From Syngnathus acus (lineage: Eukaryota > Chordata > Actinopteri > Syngnathiformes > Syngnathidae): 64,000 nt of DNA. Positions 1-12,367 of the stretch are shown here, piece after piece. Location of the stretch: the NCBI RefSeq assembly GCF_901709675.1, contig NC_051103.1, positions 1,907,501 to 1,971,500 on the forward strand. The letters run 5' to 3'. The notes below the pieces were generated by a model that was not told where the DNA came from, did no database searches, and saw only the letters and a program-made list of their open reading frames with translations. The stretch's first letter is position 1; each line of letters opens with the position of its first letter. The position numbers and the translations under genes were made by a program.

Positions 1-1960
1 CAAGATGGCTGATTTTCCAACCGGTGAGGGGTTAACGATCATGTGCCGACCCCCCCCTTAGCTCCACCAACACAAAAACGCAGACACGCTCAACTCCAGT
101 GGGCGTCGCTCAGTCAATACCTCAGCCTCCACTTTTTTTGTAGAGGAATGTAAGTCGAGTGAGGTGGGAAATTGTCGCTCTTTTCTTTTTCCTCATTTAA
201 TAGTGGATGTGTATATTGTCTATTTACAGATTTCAAAGGGTGCAAAAAAAAAAAAAAAAAAAAAAGAAGGCTACGATTGTTGTCCCTTACTTGACTTTAT
301 ATAAACTTTACAAAACAAGCCATAGAGAGAACTCATTGGAGACACTTTTAAGAGAGGACACAAGTGGGGACAGTCGAAAGTGCAAGCATGTAAGTTGAAT
401 TCAAATCCAAAAATAAGTCCTGATGACTTTTTTTGCATCATGCATTTTCGACTGTCTCCACAAAAGGGTCGCCTCCATCGTGCGTAAAATTCATTTTCTG
501 CTTTGTGAATATTCCAAGTCAAAGAAGACAAAACTGTGCAAGTACACGCCTGTGAAACTTTCTCCTGTAGCAGACTTTTTTATTTATTTAATTTTTTCCC
601 GCCGCTTGTGCAAGTTGTTTATAGTTGATGGTTTGTTTTGCGCAAAGTCCTCGCCTGCAGTGTGTGTGTGTGGGGGGGGAGGGGGGGATTATAAATTATA
701 TGGATTTCTGTTGCACGACTCAAGCCGAGGATTGCATTTACTCCTTCAGCGGTCCAATTTTCACTCGTCCGATCAATAACTCATTTGAACGTCACTTGGC
801 TTTAACATTTTATGCTTTTGCCGATGGGTTCATAAATTCCATTCCTCCGCAGGATGAAACCGTCGGGTGGGTATCGCCACTCGGCCAGACTATTTGGAAA
901 ATTAGGGGGAAAAAAAAATGACGGTGGTGTAATGGATAAGTGATGGAAGCCCCTTGTGGTCAGCGGTCAGTTTGAAATGTTATTGCTGGGCTAGGCGAAG
1001 ATACACAGGAGTGATGAATAATGCATACGTACCCCGCTAGCCTGTAATGAAGAAAAAGAGGATGTTTGAGCGGAGGTTAATGTGCCTCTTTAACTTTAAG
1101 ATTCATAGCAACTTGTAAAAAGGGCTCGTAAGTGCTTTGGATTTTTATCAAACGCGCTCGTCCGCACACAAACCAAATGAGATCAAGGCAATTTAAAAAT
1201 GGATACTGTGCGAAAATAGGAGGAAATATCTGAATGACAGGAGCCAAGTAAGCTCATGTTTTGCTTTCCGGAGCAGAATGCAGCATTTCATAATCTCGTG
1301 TGCCATATTGTTTATTGTGCTGTCACGCCCGATGCCTTGTCATTGAACACTGAAGGAGAAATGGTTTCTCATCGGATGGAGCAGGTGCTTATGAAAAATC
1401 CAAAAAGTTACATGAGCTGCTTAATTATTAACGCCATACGACGTGTTTTTCTTTTTTTTTTTTTTTAAATAGAGGAGGGAGACAATGAATGCGTAGCAGG
1501 GAAATAAATGTAAAAAAGAGTGCAGCTCTGAATGGGAAGTCAAATATTCAAGGTTTGTGGTAGCTTTGCCCCCCCCCCCCCCCAAAAAAAAGTCTTGCCA
1601 CTTTTTGTTTAAGTTGTAGCCAAACGCGTCCATAAAACGGTGCCAAACTTACAAGGTTCAATCTCGCCAACAAGCAGACGCGAGGTTGCGCCAACACAGC
1701 GTTTACAAGATGAAGAAAAAAAATAAGAAGCTATTTTTCTCTTCGTCACGGAGAAGCACGACTAAATTCACATGTGGGAAATTTGTATCAAAGTCCTCAT
1801 GAATGATTTCATTCTCTATTCTATGTACTTTTTAAATGTTCTGAAACTGAACCATTTTATATTGTATATATATGAATATATTTTGTTTTATTTTGTACTG
1901 GTCATTGTATTTTGCTTTTATTTTGAAACAATATAATTAAAGAACAATACTGTGGCGAAA
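1..1960 (+). other. Probable 3' UTR of a gene lying left of the window
   Basis: No conserved coding exon is seen in this stretch. It is AT-rich with homopolymer runs (A20 near 245, C15 near 1570, T14 near 1450). It ends in a U-rich tract with an ATTAAA poly(A) signal at about 1936-1941, followed by GT-rich sequence. The open frames here are short, low in complexity and not recognisable. A long 3' UTR on the + strand is the simplest reading, but the parent gene is outside the window. Confidence 0.4.
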
Positions 1961-2328
1961 ATCCAAAAGGTTTTTGTACCTCGTTTGTCTATTTCAGGAC
2001 AAACTTGGTCACATTTTCTATTTTTTGAAATGGACAAATTCATTTATATTTTGTTCCGGCGTTTGACATCTCTGAAAATTTAACGAGGGAATTCTCTTTG
2101 AACATGTCGAGACATTTCTGTTGCTGTCAAATTTCATCAGCTGACGTTGTAATTTGTTGTGCTACTGTCAGATCTTATTCCATTTTCTCTCTTTTGGATC
2201 CAGAGACAAAAGTCTTAAAAAGGTCTCGGCTCGTTTCAAGTTAAGATTGCTTAGGGGGTGAAAACGTTTGATGGCAATTCTCTGAAAAAGTCTTTATTGC
2301 TCAAGTACCAAAGCGATTCACGTTTCTT

Positions 2329-3356
2329 TCATCTCGTTTTAAGTTTTTTGCTTGCTCTGTGATCAGCATCCACGTGCTCTTCCACCACCCCGCCGCCCTT
2401 TACATCAAGATCGTCAAGAAACGGGAGCTGCTGTTGCTTAGCAACGCTGAGCGCCCACAAACAGCGCTCCAGCCTTTGGGGCGTCCAATCGGGTCGGGGG
2501 TCCACTGAAAAAAATTCAAAATAAGCAGAAACTGGCGTCAGAACATGAAACGCTGAGGCGGATGTAAAAAGTTGGAAGTCAAATGTTGAACCTTTGTTAA
2601 GTATGTTGGTCATCGCCACCATCTTGTTTTGGTAGAGTGAGTAGTGTTTGGCTGTGTACTGGATGGGTTTGAGCCCTGGCACGCTTTCCAGGGCCTCGTC
2701 CGACATGAACGGCGCTTGATCGGGCGCTGCTGCAGCCAACACAGCTGCAAAAAAAAAAAAAAAAAAACTGGTGAAAACCTATTGAAAGTCAGAGGAGCTC
2801 CGATTTGGCCTCGCTGACCTGAGGCAGTGGCCGGGCCGACTCCTTTCAGCGAGCTGAGCTCGGCGATGGCCGCCGCTACGTCGGGCAGGAGCCTGAAGGC
2901 CTTTCGGGAACATTTATCCACGGCGTCCTCGCTGTTGGACGACACCAGCTGCTGCAGACGGGGCCTGAACTTCCCCCTCTGGCGACGAGAACGTGGGTGA
3001 GACGCTGCGATCTTCTGCGTGTGTGGAGGAGCGACTTACAGTGAGCTTCCACTCCATCAACTTGACCACTTCTGCCAATGTGACATGTTTCTCGCACCGA
3101 CTAGAGATGATAACGGGCAGCTCCTCTTGGTACCTGCACACAAACCTTGGGTCATTTACAGCTCCTGTTAATATAAAGATTTAAAATTTAAATTGCATTG
3201 CACACTAGATGCTGCAGGGCTAATTTCTTACCACTTATCAAGCTGGAGAAGTTTCCCAGGTTTCTTATTCTTGCCCTTGGCCTCCACCACGTCCCAATAT
3301 TTACCTTCAACTCTCCTCCATGTTGCAGGATGCTCGCACTCAAAAAGTCCACTCAT
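2329..3356 (-). CDS. Conserved uncharacterised protein with helix-hairpin-helix-like motif
   Basis: I do not recognise a named family. The reading starts at an ATG at 3356 (MSGLFECEHPATWRRVEG). It joins through GT-AG introns: exon 3232-3356, then a segment from about 3134 with YQEELPVIISSRCEKH, then about 2962-2820 beginning RGKFRPRLQQLV, then about 2744-2600 beginning AVLAAAAPDQAPFMSDEA, then a last exon from about 2502 to the stop at 2329 beginning VDPRPDWTPQRLERCLWA. The third segment holds SSLKGVGPATAS, which resembles the glycine-rich hairpin of helix-hairpin-helix DNA-binding folds such as DNA glycosylases. The tail is lysine-rich (ASKKLKTR), as in nuclear proteins. The sequence around the hairpin looks constrained, so the gene is probably real. 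Any DNA-binding role is inference. It lies head to head with wdr24. Confidence 0.75.
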
Positions 3357-3506
3357 GGCCGCACAGCAGCTCACAAAATCGCCTGCAAGGATATAAAGAG
3401 CATGGTTAATTACGTTCCTTTGCGAAATATAAATCATAAATGGTCACAAAAACTCACGCAAACCGAGTTGAAAATGATTGTGACGTTTCCGCCTGACTCT
3501 CGGTGA

Positions 3507-3520
3507 ACTCTCGCGAGAGT
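3507..3520. promoter_or_regulatory. TCTCGCGAGA palindromic promoter element
   Basis: ACTCTCGCGAGAGT is a perfect 14-bp palindrome containing TCTCGCGAGA. That motif is an established element of CpG-rich, often bidirectional housekeeping promoters and is bound by BANP in vertebrates. It lies about 150 bp upstream of the start codon of the minus-strand uncharacterised gene and at the left edge of the presumed wdr24 promoter. Confidence 0.6.
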
Positions 3521-5228
3521 ATTGTTCTATTATTTCCGGCAATGCAAGCAAACATCGGTGAGCACATTTGCTATGGTTAGTGCATTTTGTCGTTGTTTGC
3601 TTTCATGCACCTCAAATAATTAAAAATTTCACAGATCGTATATTATCTGCAACGCACGTAGGATCGCGTTAGTGTTGCGTGCCGTTGCTTGGTCGAGCCA
3701 GCTTGCATTAGCACCTCGCTGCAGCAATCTTCATGAAAATGCGGAGAGTTGAGCTATTTCCAGACACGGGACCTCAACCTCCAAACATGATGAAGGTAGG
3801 TCTGGGATCACGGAATTAATCAATCTGGACATTGCTAAAGGAAATGTGTACTGCATCTAAGTAACACGTTTGTGCTATTCAGAACTTTGTTTCGTTTTAT
3901 TTGGTGCAACAGTGCCTCCAGCAAGTTGTATCTCCTGGGAGAGCATGAAGTGCATTCTGAGGTGCTGCAAAAGTTGAGCAGGTCAGTAGCTCTTCAGCAA
4001 GTTGGTATGCATACTTTTATTTATTGTGTTTTCAGGAGAGATATCGACGCACATATTTTTTTCACTACGAGGTCTTCATGGGGCCGACGATATGGCTGTA
4101 AAAAGCAGTCTCAGATGTCTCACAAGAATACAATTTCAGTTTGGTCTCAGTTTGCTCCATTTCTCATTATAACCCGAAAACTACGTTTTGTTTTTTTATT
4201 TTCATAAGAATGATCTTTCATCAACAACCAGAGAAATAATGTAAAAACATATATAATATTAATATATATATATATTATAATGTATATAATATAATATAAA
4301 CATATATTAGTAAACATTTTTGCAGTTTGCTTATTCGCCAATATGTATTTGTTGAAAACGAATCTTGTGTTTTAAGCCCAAAAGCGCAAAAGGTGTGTAT
4401 TTGGCGCCACCTTGTGGAATCGCCGATATTTATTTATATGCACAAAGGGAAAATGGCAGTTTACGCTTAATATATATTTTTTACATTATTTATCTGGTCG
4501 TATATTTTATTTGTATATATATTAAAATATAGTACAGTAAAAATAAAATATAATAAATAATGATTATTATTATAATCATTATTATACATATGTAATGAAT
4601 AGTAACGTTTATAATATTTATTATTCGTTTTATTATATTTTTACTATATTATATTTAATATATACATATATTTTACTATATTGCCATTTTTCCTATTTGC
4701 ATATAAATAAATATTGGCGATTCCACCATCTGGCGCCAAATACACACTTTTAGTGGTTTTGCGCTTAAAACACAAGATTCGTTTTCAGCAACTTGGCGAA
4801 TATGCAAACTGCAAAAAATGTTTACTCATATATATTTATATTATATACATCATAATATATATATTAGTAGCACATGCTTCAACTGTTATAATTTAATACA
4901 ATACTTTAATAAAACAAAAATAACAAATAAATATTAAAGTTAAAATCCCGAATTAATGTAATAAATATATATACTGTTAATGGTTAGTTATATTTTATTA
5001 CATTTAATTATTAATAGGGGTGACATCATAATTGAAAATAGCCGCCCACCATCAATTCACATCCAGTGTGTTATGTGTTTGTGTATTTTTGCCCCACAGC
5101 ATGACTCTTAAGAAAGTGAGCGCTGAGAAGAACGACGTGTTTTTATTAATATTTATATTTATATTGCATGGCCTTTGTGAACACCTTAAACGATGTAATA
5201 AGTAAAACCCTGTGATTTCTGTAGGAAG
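3521..5228 (+). other. wdr24 upstream region: probable leader exon(s) and AT-rich palindrome
   Basis: A candidate non-coding or short-uORF leader exon lies near 3730-3795. It ends ATGATGAAG before a gtaggt donor. The region then becomes extremely AT-rich (about 4200-5020) and contains the large inverted repeat listed separately. wdr24 coding starts at 5229, directly after a tttctgtag acceptor at about 5217-5224. No conserved protein-coding exon is identified before 5229. Confidence 0.4.
4301..4838. repeat. Long nested inverted repeat (foldback/MITE-like)
   Basis: The left arm (about 4301-4464) reappears as its reverse complement at about 4680-4838. Both arms carry, in opposite order, aaacgaatcttgtgtttta, gtgtgtatttggcgcca and tggaatcgcc followed by atatttatttatatgca. 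Similarity is high but imperfect. The spacer is also palindromic around 4569-4570, where ataatgattat (4557-4567) pairs with ataatcattat (4572-4582). The whole could fold into one long hairpin. A recent inverted duplication or a foldback transposable element is the likely origin. Confidence 0.75.
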
Positions 5229-8200
5229 ATGGAGAAGATGTCCCGGATCACCACAGCCCTGGGCAGCAGCGCCATCAGCGGCCGAACCATGTTCTGCCAC
5301 TTGGACGCCCCCGCCAACGCCATCAGCGTGTGCCGTGACGCCACGCAGGTGGTGGTAGCCGGGCGCAACATCTTCAAGATCTATGTGCTGGAGGAGGAGC
5401 AGTTTGTGGAGAAGCTGAATCTGCGCGTGGGCCGCAAGCCGTCGCTCAACCTCAGCTGCGCCGACGTCATGTGGCACCAGATGGAGGAGAACCTGCTAGC
5501 CACCGCCGCCACCAACGGCGCCGTGGTGACGTGGAACCTGGGCAAACCGTCTCGCAACAAGCAGGACCAACTGTTCACAGAGCACAAGCGTACGGTCAAC
5601 AAGGTGTGCTTCCACCCCACCGAGGTGTACATGCTGCTGAGCGGCTCGCAGGACGGCTTCATGAAGTGCTTTGACCTGCGCAAGAAGGAGTCTGTCAGCA
5701 CTTTCTCAGGTAACGAGCGGCCAGCACCTGGCTTTCATACACAACGTGATTTGCACAATTACTCATTTGGATTACAGGTCAGTCAGAGAGCGTGCGAGAC
5801 GTCCAGTTCAGCATGAAGGACTATTTTACTTTTGCCGCTTCTTTCGAGAACGGGAACGTCCAGCTGTGGGACATCCGACGGCCAGACCGCTACGAGCGAA
5901 TGTTCACCGCCCACACTGGCCCGGTGTTCTGCTGCGACTGGCATCCTGACGACAGGTGCTTGTTAAAAATGGACGGGAAGAGCTCCAGGAGAAAAAGATA
6001 TCAAATGTTGCTTGGGTTCTCTTCCAGGGGCTGGTTGGCCACGGGCGGCAGGGATAAAATGGTGAAGGTGTGGGACATGACCACAAACCGGGCCAAAGAG
6101 ATCTACTGCGTCCAAACCATCGCCTCGGTGGCTCGGGTCAAGTGGCGCCCGGAGCGCAAGTTCCACCTGGCTACCTGCTCCATGATGGTGGATCACAATA
6201 TTTACGTGTGGGACGTGCGGCGACCGTTCATCCCCTTCGCCACCTTTGAGGAGCACAAGGACGTGACCACAGGCATCGTGTGGCGCCACCAGCACGACCC
6301 TCACTTCCTACTCTCGGGCTCTAAGGACAGCACGCTTTACCAGCACATGTTCAAGGACGCCACGCGGCCCGTGGACAAGGCCAACCCCGAGGGTCTGTGT
6401 TTCGGCTTGTTCGGCGACCTGGCCTTCGCCGCCAAGGAGAGTCTGATCAGCGGCGACGCGAACAGGAAGCCTTACCCCGGCGGCGACCGGCGCTACCCCA
6501 TCTTCATCTTCAAGAAACCCGACCCGACGGAACAGTTTGCGCACGTGTCCAGCGCTCTCAGCGTCTTTGAGACGGACTTGGACAGCAATCGTATGGACTG
6601 GTTCGTCAAGACGGCACAACTCTACCTCCTCGGCGGCAAGCCGTTCGCCGAGCTGTGCGATCACAACGCCAAGGTGGCCCGCGAGCTCAAAAGACCTCAG
6701 GTACGGCACACGAGAAGGTCTGAAAAATATTTCAGCTGGTTACGTCACTCACCAGGCCTTTTTACAGGTTTCCACAACGTGGACCATGCTAAGGATCATG
6801 TTCTCTGACCCAGCAAACATCACCACTCCTGGTCCCCACCTCAGTAAACTTGGCACCTTACCGTTAATGAACAGGTAGCGACACAACTCCCTGCGCTGTT
6901 ACTGAGCGGGACTAATTGAGGCCACAAACTGTACTGTCAGCTTCAGCATGAAGGAGATCGGAACCGGAATGGGCAACGAAAGCAGGCTGGAGCGCAGCAA
7001 AGTCGACGCCAGACAAGATAATATCCACTTGGAACCTGAAAACATCAGCAATAATAATGAAGGTGAGACATTGGAATAACAGGAATCAAAAATAAACAGG
7101 TGACCAAATTGTTTCCCTTCAGAAAACGAGGAGACGGAGGGCAGCGAGGGCCAAGCCGAGTACATGTTTGGCGATGCCGAACTGGATGACGACGATCTTT
7201 ATTCAATGGAGCAGGATAACCCGACAGGTCGGTCAAATTGTGACATTTTGAGCTCTTTATCTGGAAAATGGACACATGAGCTAAGTCATTCTTAGATAGT
7301 TGTGTCTACTCAACGCTAGCTGAGGAACAGGAGTGCACGCTGCCTCAGGAAGCCTTCCAACTGCGCCACGACATCCTGGACAATCCGTCGGCCCCCGAGC
7401 ACCTTCAGCAGGACAAGGCCGACTCGCCGCACGTCAGCGGCAACGAGGCCGAAGTCACGTGCCTGACGCCCATCGAGTCCTTCTCGCTCATCTCTATCTC
7501 GCAGCCGCTCTTTACGCCCGACTTGCCCGCCAGCTTCTTCTGCCCCATCGTGCGCGAGATGCTCAGCTACTACGCCGAGAAGGGCGACGTGCAGATGGCG
7601 GTGTCCGTGCTCATCGTCTTAGGAGAGCGCATCCGGAAAGAGATTGATGATCTGACACAGGTAATCTCAGACTGTAAATCTGGAGGTATCCCTCAGGGAT
7701 CTATCCCGAGTACGCGTCTTTTTTCCATTTTTGATTTATGACCTTATTTTTTCGGATTGCTCTGTTGATTACTTCCACCTCAAACCCCCTCATATTGGAA
7801 TCCAAGAATCCCCACAACATAACCAGAACCTCAGTTTACAGTTTTGTCTTTCAGGAGCACTGGTACACGTCCTACATCGACCTGCTGCAGCGCTTCGAGT
7901 TGTGGAACGTGTCCAACGAGGTGATCAAGTTGAGTACGTGCAGCGCCATCACCTGCCTGAATCAGACCTCCACCACACTGCACATCAACTGCAGCAACTG
8001 CAAACGGCCCATGAACAACAGGGGCTGGATTTGCGACAGGTACCGAGCGATGGTACATTCCGACATTCTCTGCGGTCAATAATACTTTTTTGGGTGTTGT
8101 GTAGGTGCCACCAGTGTGCCAGCGTGTGTGCCGTGTGCCACCACGTGGTCAAGGGACTCTTTGTGTGGTGTCAGGGCTGCAGTCACGGCGGCCACCTGGA

Positions 8201-8273
8201 GCACATCATCAACTGGCTCAGAAGCAGTCCGCACTGTCCCGCCGGATGCGGACATCTGTGTGAGTACACCTAA
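5229..8273 (+). CDS. wdr24: WDR24, GATOR2 complex subunit
   Basis: WDR24 is a WD40 protein of GATOR2, which opposes GATOR1 and permits mTORC1 activation by amino acids at the lysosome. The coding sequence joins 5229-5709, 5778-5955, 6028-6700, 6768-6874, 6941-7062, 7123-7227, 7320-7660, 7855-8039 and 8105-8273, all with GT-AG junctions that keep frame. The start reads [16 protein letters not shown], as in vertebrate WDR24. The N-terminal half is a WD40 propeller ([36 protein letters not shown]). An acidic linker follows, then a C-terminal zinc-binding RING-like region with paired cysteines ([33 protein letters not shown]) ending HLCEYT. The product is full length and shows no defect. An AATAAA lies at 8636-8641. 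The next gene, anks3, converges on it. Confidence 0.97.
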
Positions 8274-9317
8274 GCTCAGGCCAGACGGTGATCAATCATC
8301 CATCTTTCCTTCCTTCTGTTACTTGAGGGTCGAAAGACTGAAGCGGAATCATGTTCAATGTGTATTTAAACAGATGATATTGAAAAATATTTTTCTCAGA
8401 CAGCTGTACATTTGACATTGTGTTTTGCAATCCTTTTGTAAAAAGAGCAAAGTCAATATTTGTCTGAATGGAAAACTAAAATTTGTCAACTTTTGATTCA
8501 AATTCTTTACTTTTGGAGTTTTTTTGTGTGGTGAAGGTGAAACACTTTGAATACTTTCCAGGAGCATTTAAGTGCACTTGGAAATCGTGTATTTTTAATA
8601 CCTAATCTCAGTAAAAGGAGGAGGCGATAATTTGAAATAAATTTTTAACACTGCAATCACAATGATGAAACAATTTGATTTTTATCAAAGAAAACATTCA
8701 GCAGGACATTTACAAAACCACAAAATTGACTTTTAAAATATACAGATGGGAATTCATAGTTATTTTACTAATACCTCTGTCGTTTTTGTTGAGGTGTTTA
8801 TTTAATCAAATTGATTAATTTACTCATTTTGGTTTATTTTTTACATATATAATCAGGTCATTATTAAATGGAAAAAAATAGAGATGAATTATCCAAGTTT
8901 AGTAGTAAAAAAAAAAAAAATAAGAAATTGCACTTACTCCTTGTTGGGTGGATTAAAGAGTAAAGCTGTGTGGAGCTGAGGGCAATATCCCTCGCTTGGT
9001 GTCGCTCGACAGCATTGCCGCATGTCCTCCACGGTTGAGAACCACGCACGAGCACAAGCGTGTGAGGGTCACGGGTCCCCCCACCCCTCCCCTCTTGCCC
9101 GTTTGTCATGGAGCCCCTCGGGCATCGGCCACGTCTGGCGAGCTCCGGCCCGGCCACGTCTGGCCTGGTTTCCCTTGACATCGTTTAGGGTGGTCATCTT
9201 ACCCTCCGTCGTTGCTGCACAAAGCCACTGTGACAAACATCAGACAGATGGAACGCTGTAACACAACAGGTCCTACATTTCAACATGAGGATGGTGCTTT
9301 TAATTTACCTGGAAAGA
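8274..9317. other. Convergent 3' ends of wdr24 and anks3
   Basis: This AT-rich spacer holds the wdr24 3' UTR with AATAAA at 8636-8641. On the opposite strand a TTTATT at about 8798-8803 could be the anks3 poly(A) signal. No conserved coding sequence is seen. The open frames around 8990-9260 appear only by chance in the anks3 3' UTR. Confidence 0.5.
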
Positions 9318-12300
9318 TTACGGCCTTTCCCAACTGTCAGATACTTTTTCAGGAGCGCTCAGTCGCCGCAGACTCTGAAGCACGGTTTGCAAGGTGTCGG
9401 CTGTTGAGATGAAAAAAAAGAAATGGCACCAGGGGAGTCCGATGTGACTTCAGATGGTGGCGATGGTCTTACCTAGTTCCTCTTCGTACATGTTGAGATT
9501 CTTCACCAGCTCGGATGCGCCAGAGTGTGTCGGAAACCCGGCAACTACGAAATAAAATCAGTAAGACATGTATTGTAAAATTTGTATTTTTAGTGTTTAC
9601 AATAAATCAAATATTTAATGAGATAAATGAATAAAATTATATAGACTTTAATTAACCAATTTTAGGTGGAAAAGCTAAATGAATAGCCACTAGATAATAC
9701 AAAAAAATGATGATAATAACCCATGGCGATATAAAAATGTATTTTTCAGCGAAGCAACCGCTCACCTGCGTCACCCTTAGCACCGTTCAACAAGGCGAGC
9801 AGTTCCGAGCGACACGCTCGGACCTTGGTCGAGGTGGCGCTCATGTCCTGGGTCAGCCGGTGGTTCTCCACCAGCTCGCCGTGCACCCTCCTCCAGGCCA
9901 TCTTGTCCTCCATCAGGCATCCCTCCATCACGGCGCGCAGCTCCTTTTCTTGCGCCACCTGACTCTGCAGGACCTCCACTTCCTCGCAGCGCTTAATGTG
10001 GACCACAAGGTGAGGCGGAAGTTTGTCATTTATGCTTGGTGTTTTTTTTTTTCCAATGGTCAGTTATGTGCCTGGTTGGGGAAGCTGTTTTTTTTAGCAT
10101 TACTTTGTGCAGCTGGATGGCCATCTCCTGCATCTCGGCCTCCAGCTGGTCAGCGTAAGACTGCTCCAGTGCGTCGCTAGGAGGCCGGGCGCTGCTGTGC
10201 CATCTCGCGATAGCTGAGGTCATTTTGCGCTTCGGCCCAAATAACCTGGAAAGTCCCAAAAGTATTTAGAAAGAGTTTTAAGCCCCAGTGTCGTTTCAAA
10301 ATAAGCAGAGGTCTTACGTGATGCCAATTTCCTTCAGGTCATTCTCCGTCAGGGTGAGAAAAATGCGTAGATCGATGTCTTGCTCCTCAAGTAAAGGTAG
10401 GTACTTGGAGAAGCCGAGTTGTTCCAAGAATTCTGCCAGATCCTACGGGTTAAAAAAAAAAAAGTCAGATGTTTACAATGTTGTGTAACAACTCTCAAGT
10501 GAAAAGAACGCAGACATGCCTTTGGCCCACTGTAGGACGCCGCAACATGCGAGCATGTGCCTGAAGCTCCACCGTGAGCGGCATCGTTGCCACCATGGCG
10601 GGTTTTTCCTTTGGAGTAATGAGCTTTCGTTACTCGCCTCGAGCTGCTCTTTTTGCCCGGGTCGGAGTCCTGCCGGGGAGACCGTTAGTGAGTCGGTTAC
10701 CCGTGGCTTCGTTGGCGGGGCTCGGCGTACCTCGTTGCTCTCCACGGAACCATCCCAGCCGATCACGTGAGGCAAACATTCGCTGCTGCTACTGCTGCTC
10801 CTCATGGTTGGCATGTCGTTGTCAAAAAATGGGCTCTCGTCTGCACGTTTTTTTTAGAACTCAGCGACTCAAATAGCGTGGAAATAGCGACGGGCCATTT
10901 ACCTCTGCTGCTGTTGCTCTGCCCGTCCAGGTCGTTGATGGGCGAGGTCACATCGCGGTAGCGCATGCCGTCGCTCCGCTCGCCAAGATTCCCAAACGCC
11001 GCGTCGCCTTGGCCGGCCACGCGAGGCTCTGTCGTTAGAAAACAAAATGGCCACATGCACACAAAGCCTAAATGTCTACAGCGCAGCATTTACCGCTCGG
11101 TCCGCCAGTCCGGCCGGCGCCTCCGACTCGGAACTTGGCGATGGCCTGGGGCCCGTCGTGGATGCTGACGCCTTTGGCTCGGCTGCGGCTGGCTCGTGGC
11201 CTCGGCGGGGCGCCGTCCGAATCCTCCGAGGAGCTGAGGTCTCCAAAGTGTTCTGAGATGAAAGTCCCTCATTGAAATATATGAAAATGCCGTTATCACC
11301 TCCCAGAACAAAAAAAGAAATTACCTGATTTGTTCCTGGGAGAGCGCGAGTCGATGAGGCTGGCTATTTTGGTGTAGCCGTACAACATGGCGAGGGCTCG
11401 GGCCGTCTCTCCTTTGGCATTGCGCTCGTCTGCTTTCACCTTCTGTCAACGCATTATTCAAACTCAAATTGACATTGCAATGTTGCTATACGTCATTTTC
11501 AAATCACACAAGGTCCTCACGTGATCGAGCAGGTACTGAACGATGATTTCGTGTCCGGAAGCGGCAGCCTCCATCAGGGGGGTAAATCCAGAGCCAGGCT
11601 CCCTGCAGGGGCCAAAACCAAAAAACCATGTCATAGCCAGCTTTATGCCAATGATGGAAGGTATCCCCCAATTTTTTTTTTTTTTTTTACCTTACGTTAG
11701 CATTGGCGTTATTATCGAGCAGAAACTTAACCATCTGCTGGTGACCTGCGCTGGTACAATGGAACAAAGCTGTCCAACCCCGACAGTCTTTCACCTCCAA
11801 CTCAGCACCTTGCTTTTGGAGCCAAATAGAAAACATTTTGACTTAGGCATGACTCAAAGGAAGTGAAAACACTCTATTGAATGTCATTTTTGTACTTGGA
11901 GCAGAAAATAGGCGATGCTTTCATTCCCGCAGCTGGCGGCAAGCATCAGGGGCGTCTGTCCTTTGGCAGTGGTGGCATTGACGCTCACGCCGGCCTCCAG
12001 CAGGAGGTTGGCGATGTTGTCGTGGCCAATGTACGAAGCGTACATCAGGGGCGTCCATCCTCCCACGTTCTTTCCGTTCAGGTCCACTTCTCGCCTGAAG
12101 AAACACACTTATTAATTCCCATGCCATACTTATGTTGAAATGGCAGTTTAAGATGCCCTAGGTTAGAAAATAAAAAAGCAGCCGAGGTGGTCGTTCGCAC
12201 CTTTTGATGCATTCTGCCACCACGTCGTACTGTCCGATGGAGCAGGCGGTGTGCAGGTCCAGAGGGACGTTCAGGTCCTCGGCGATCACCAGGGACTCCC

Positions 12301-12367
12301 CCAGCCACAGGGACAGACTCACTCCCAGCTGCTCGGACTCGCTCGCCTCGTCGCTTAGCTCCGACAT
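9318..12367 (-). CDS. anks3: ANKS3, ankyrin repeat and SAM domain protein
   Basis: ANKS3 is an adaptor linked to the nephronophthisis/ciliary module through NEK7 and ANKS6 (family knowledge). The start at 12367 reads MSELSDEASESEQLG. Ankyrin repeats follow in exons across about 12270-11300 (VPLDLHTACSIGQYDVV, GGWTPLMYASYIGHDNIA, GQTPLMLAASCGNESIA, GFTPLMEAAASGHE). A low-complexity serine-rich linker comes next (CRDVTSPINDLDGQ). The SAM domain lies at about 10450-10200 (DLAEFLEQLGFSKYL, then LFGPKRKMTSAIARWHSS). A coiled coil follows (YADQLEAEMQEMAIQLHK). The last exon, 9318-9400, ends SDSWERP. One intron begins with GC rather than GT at about 10520 (CCAAAG|gcatgt); reading it that way restores the conserved SYSGPKDLAEFL junction. 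The gene appears intact. Confidence 0.95.

Noticed and set aside
3872-4207. Open + strand frame with acceptor/donor-like ends around 3922-3981 and 4035-4100
   Set aside because: It could be one or two leader exons of wdr24, but the translation is not recognisable and the phases do not link to the 5229 start or to the exon near 3790.
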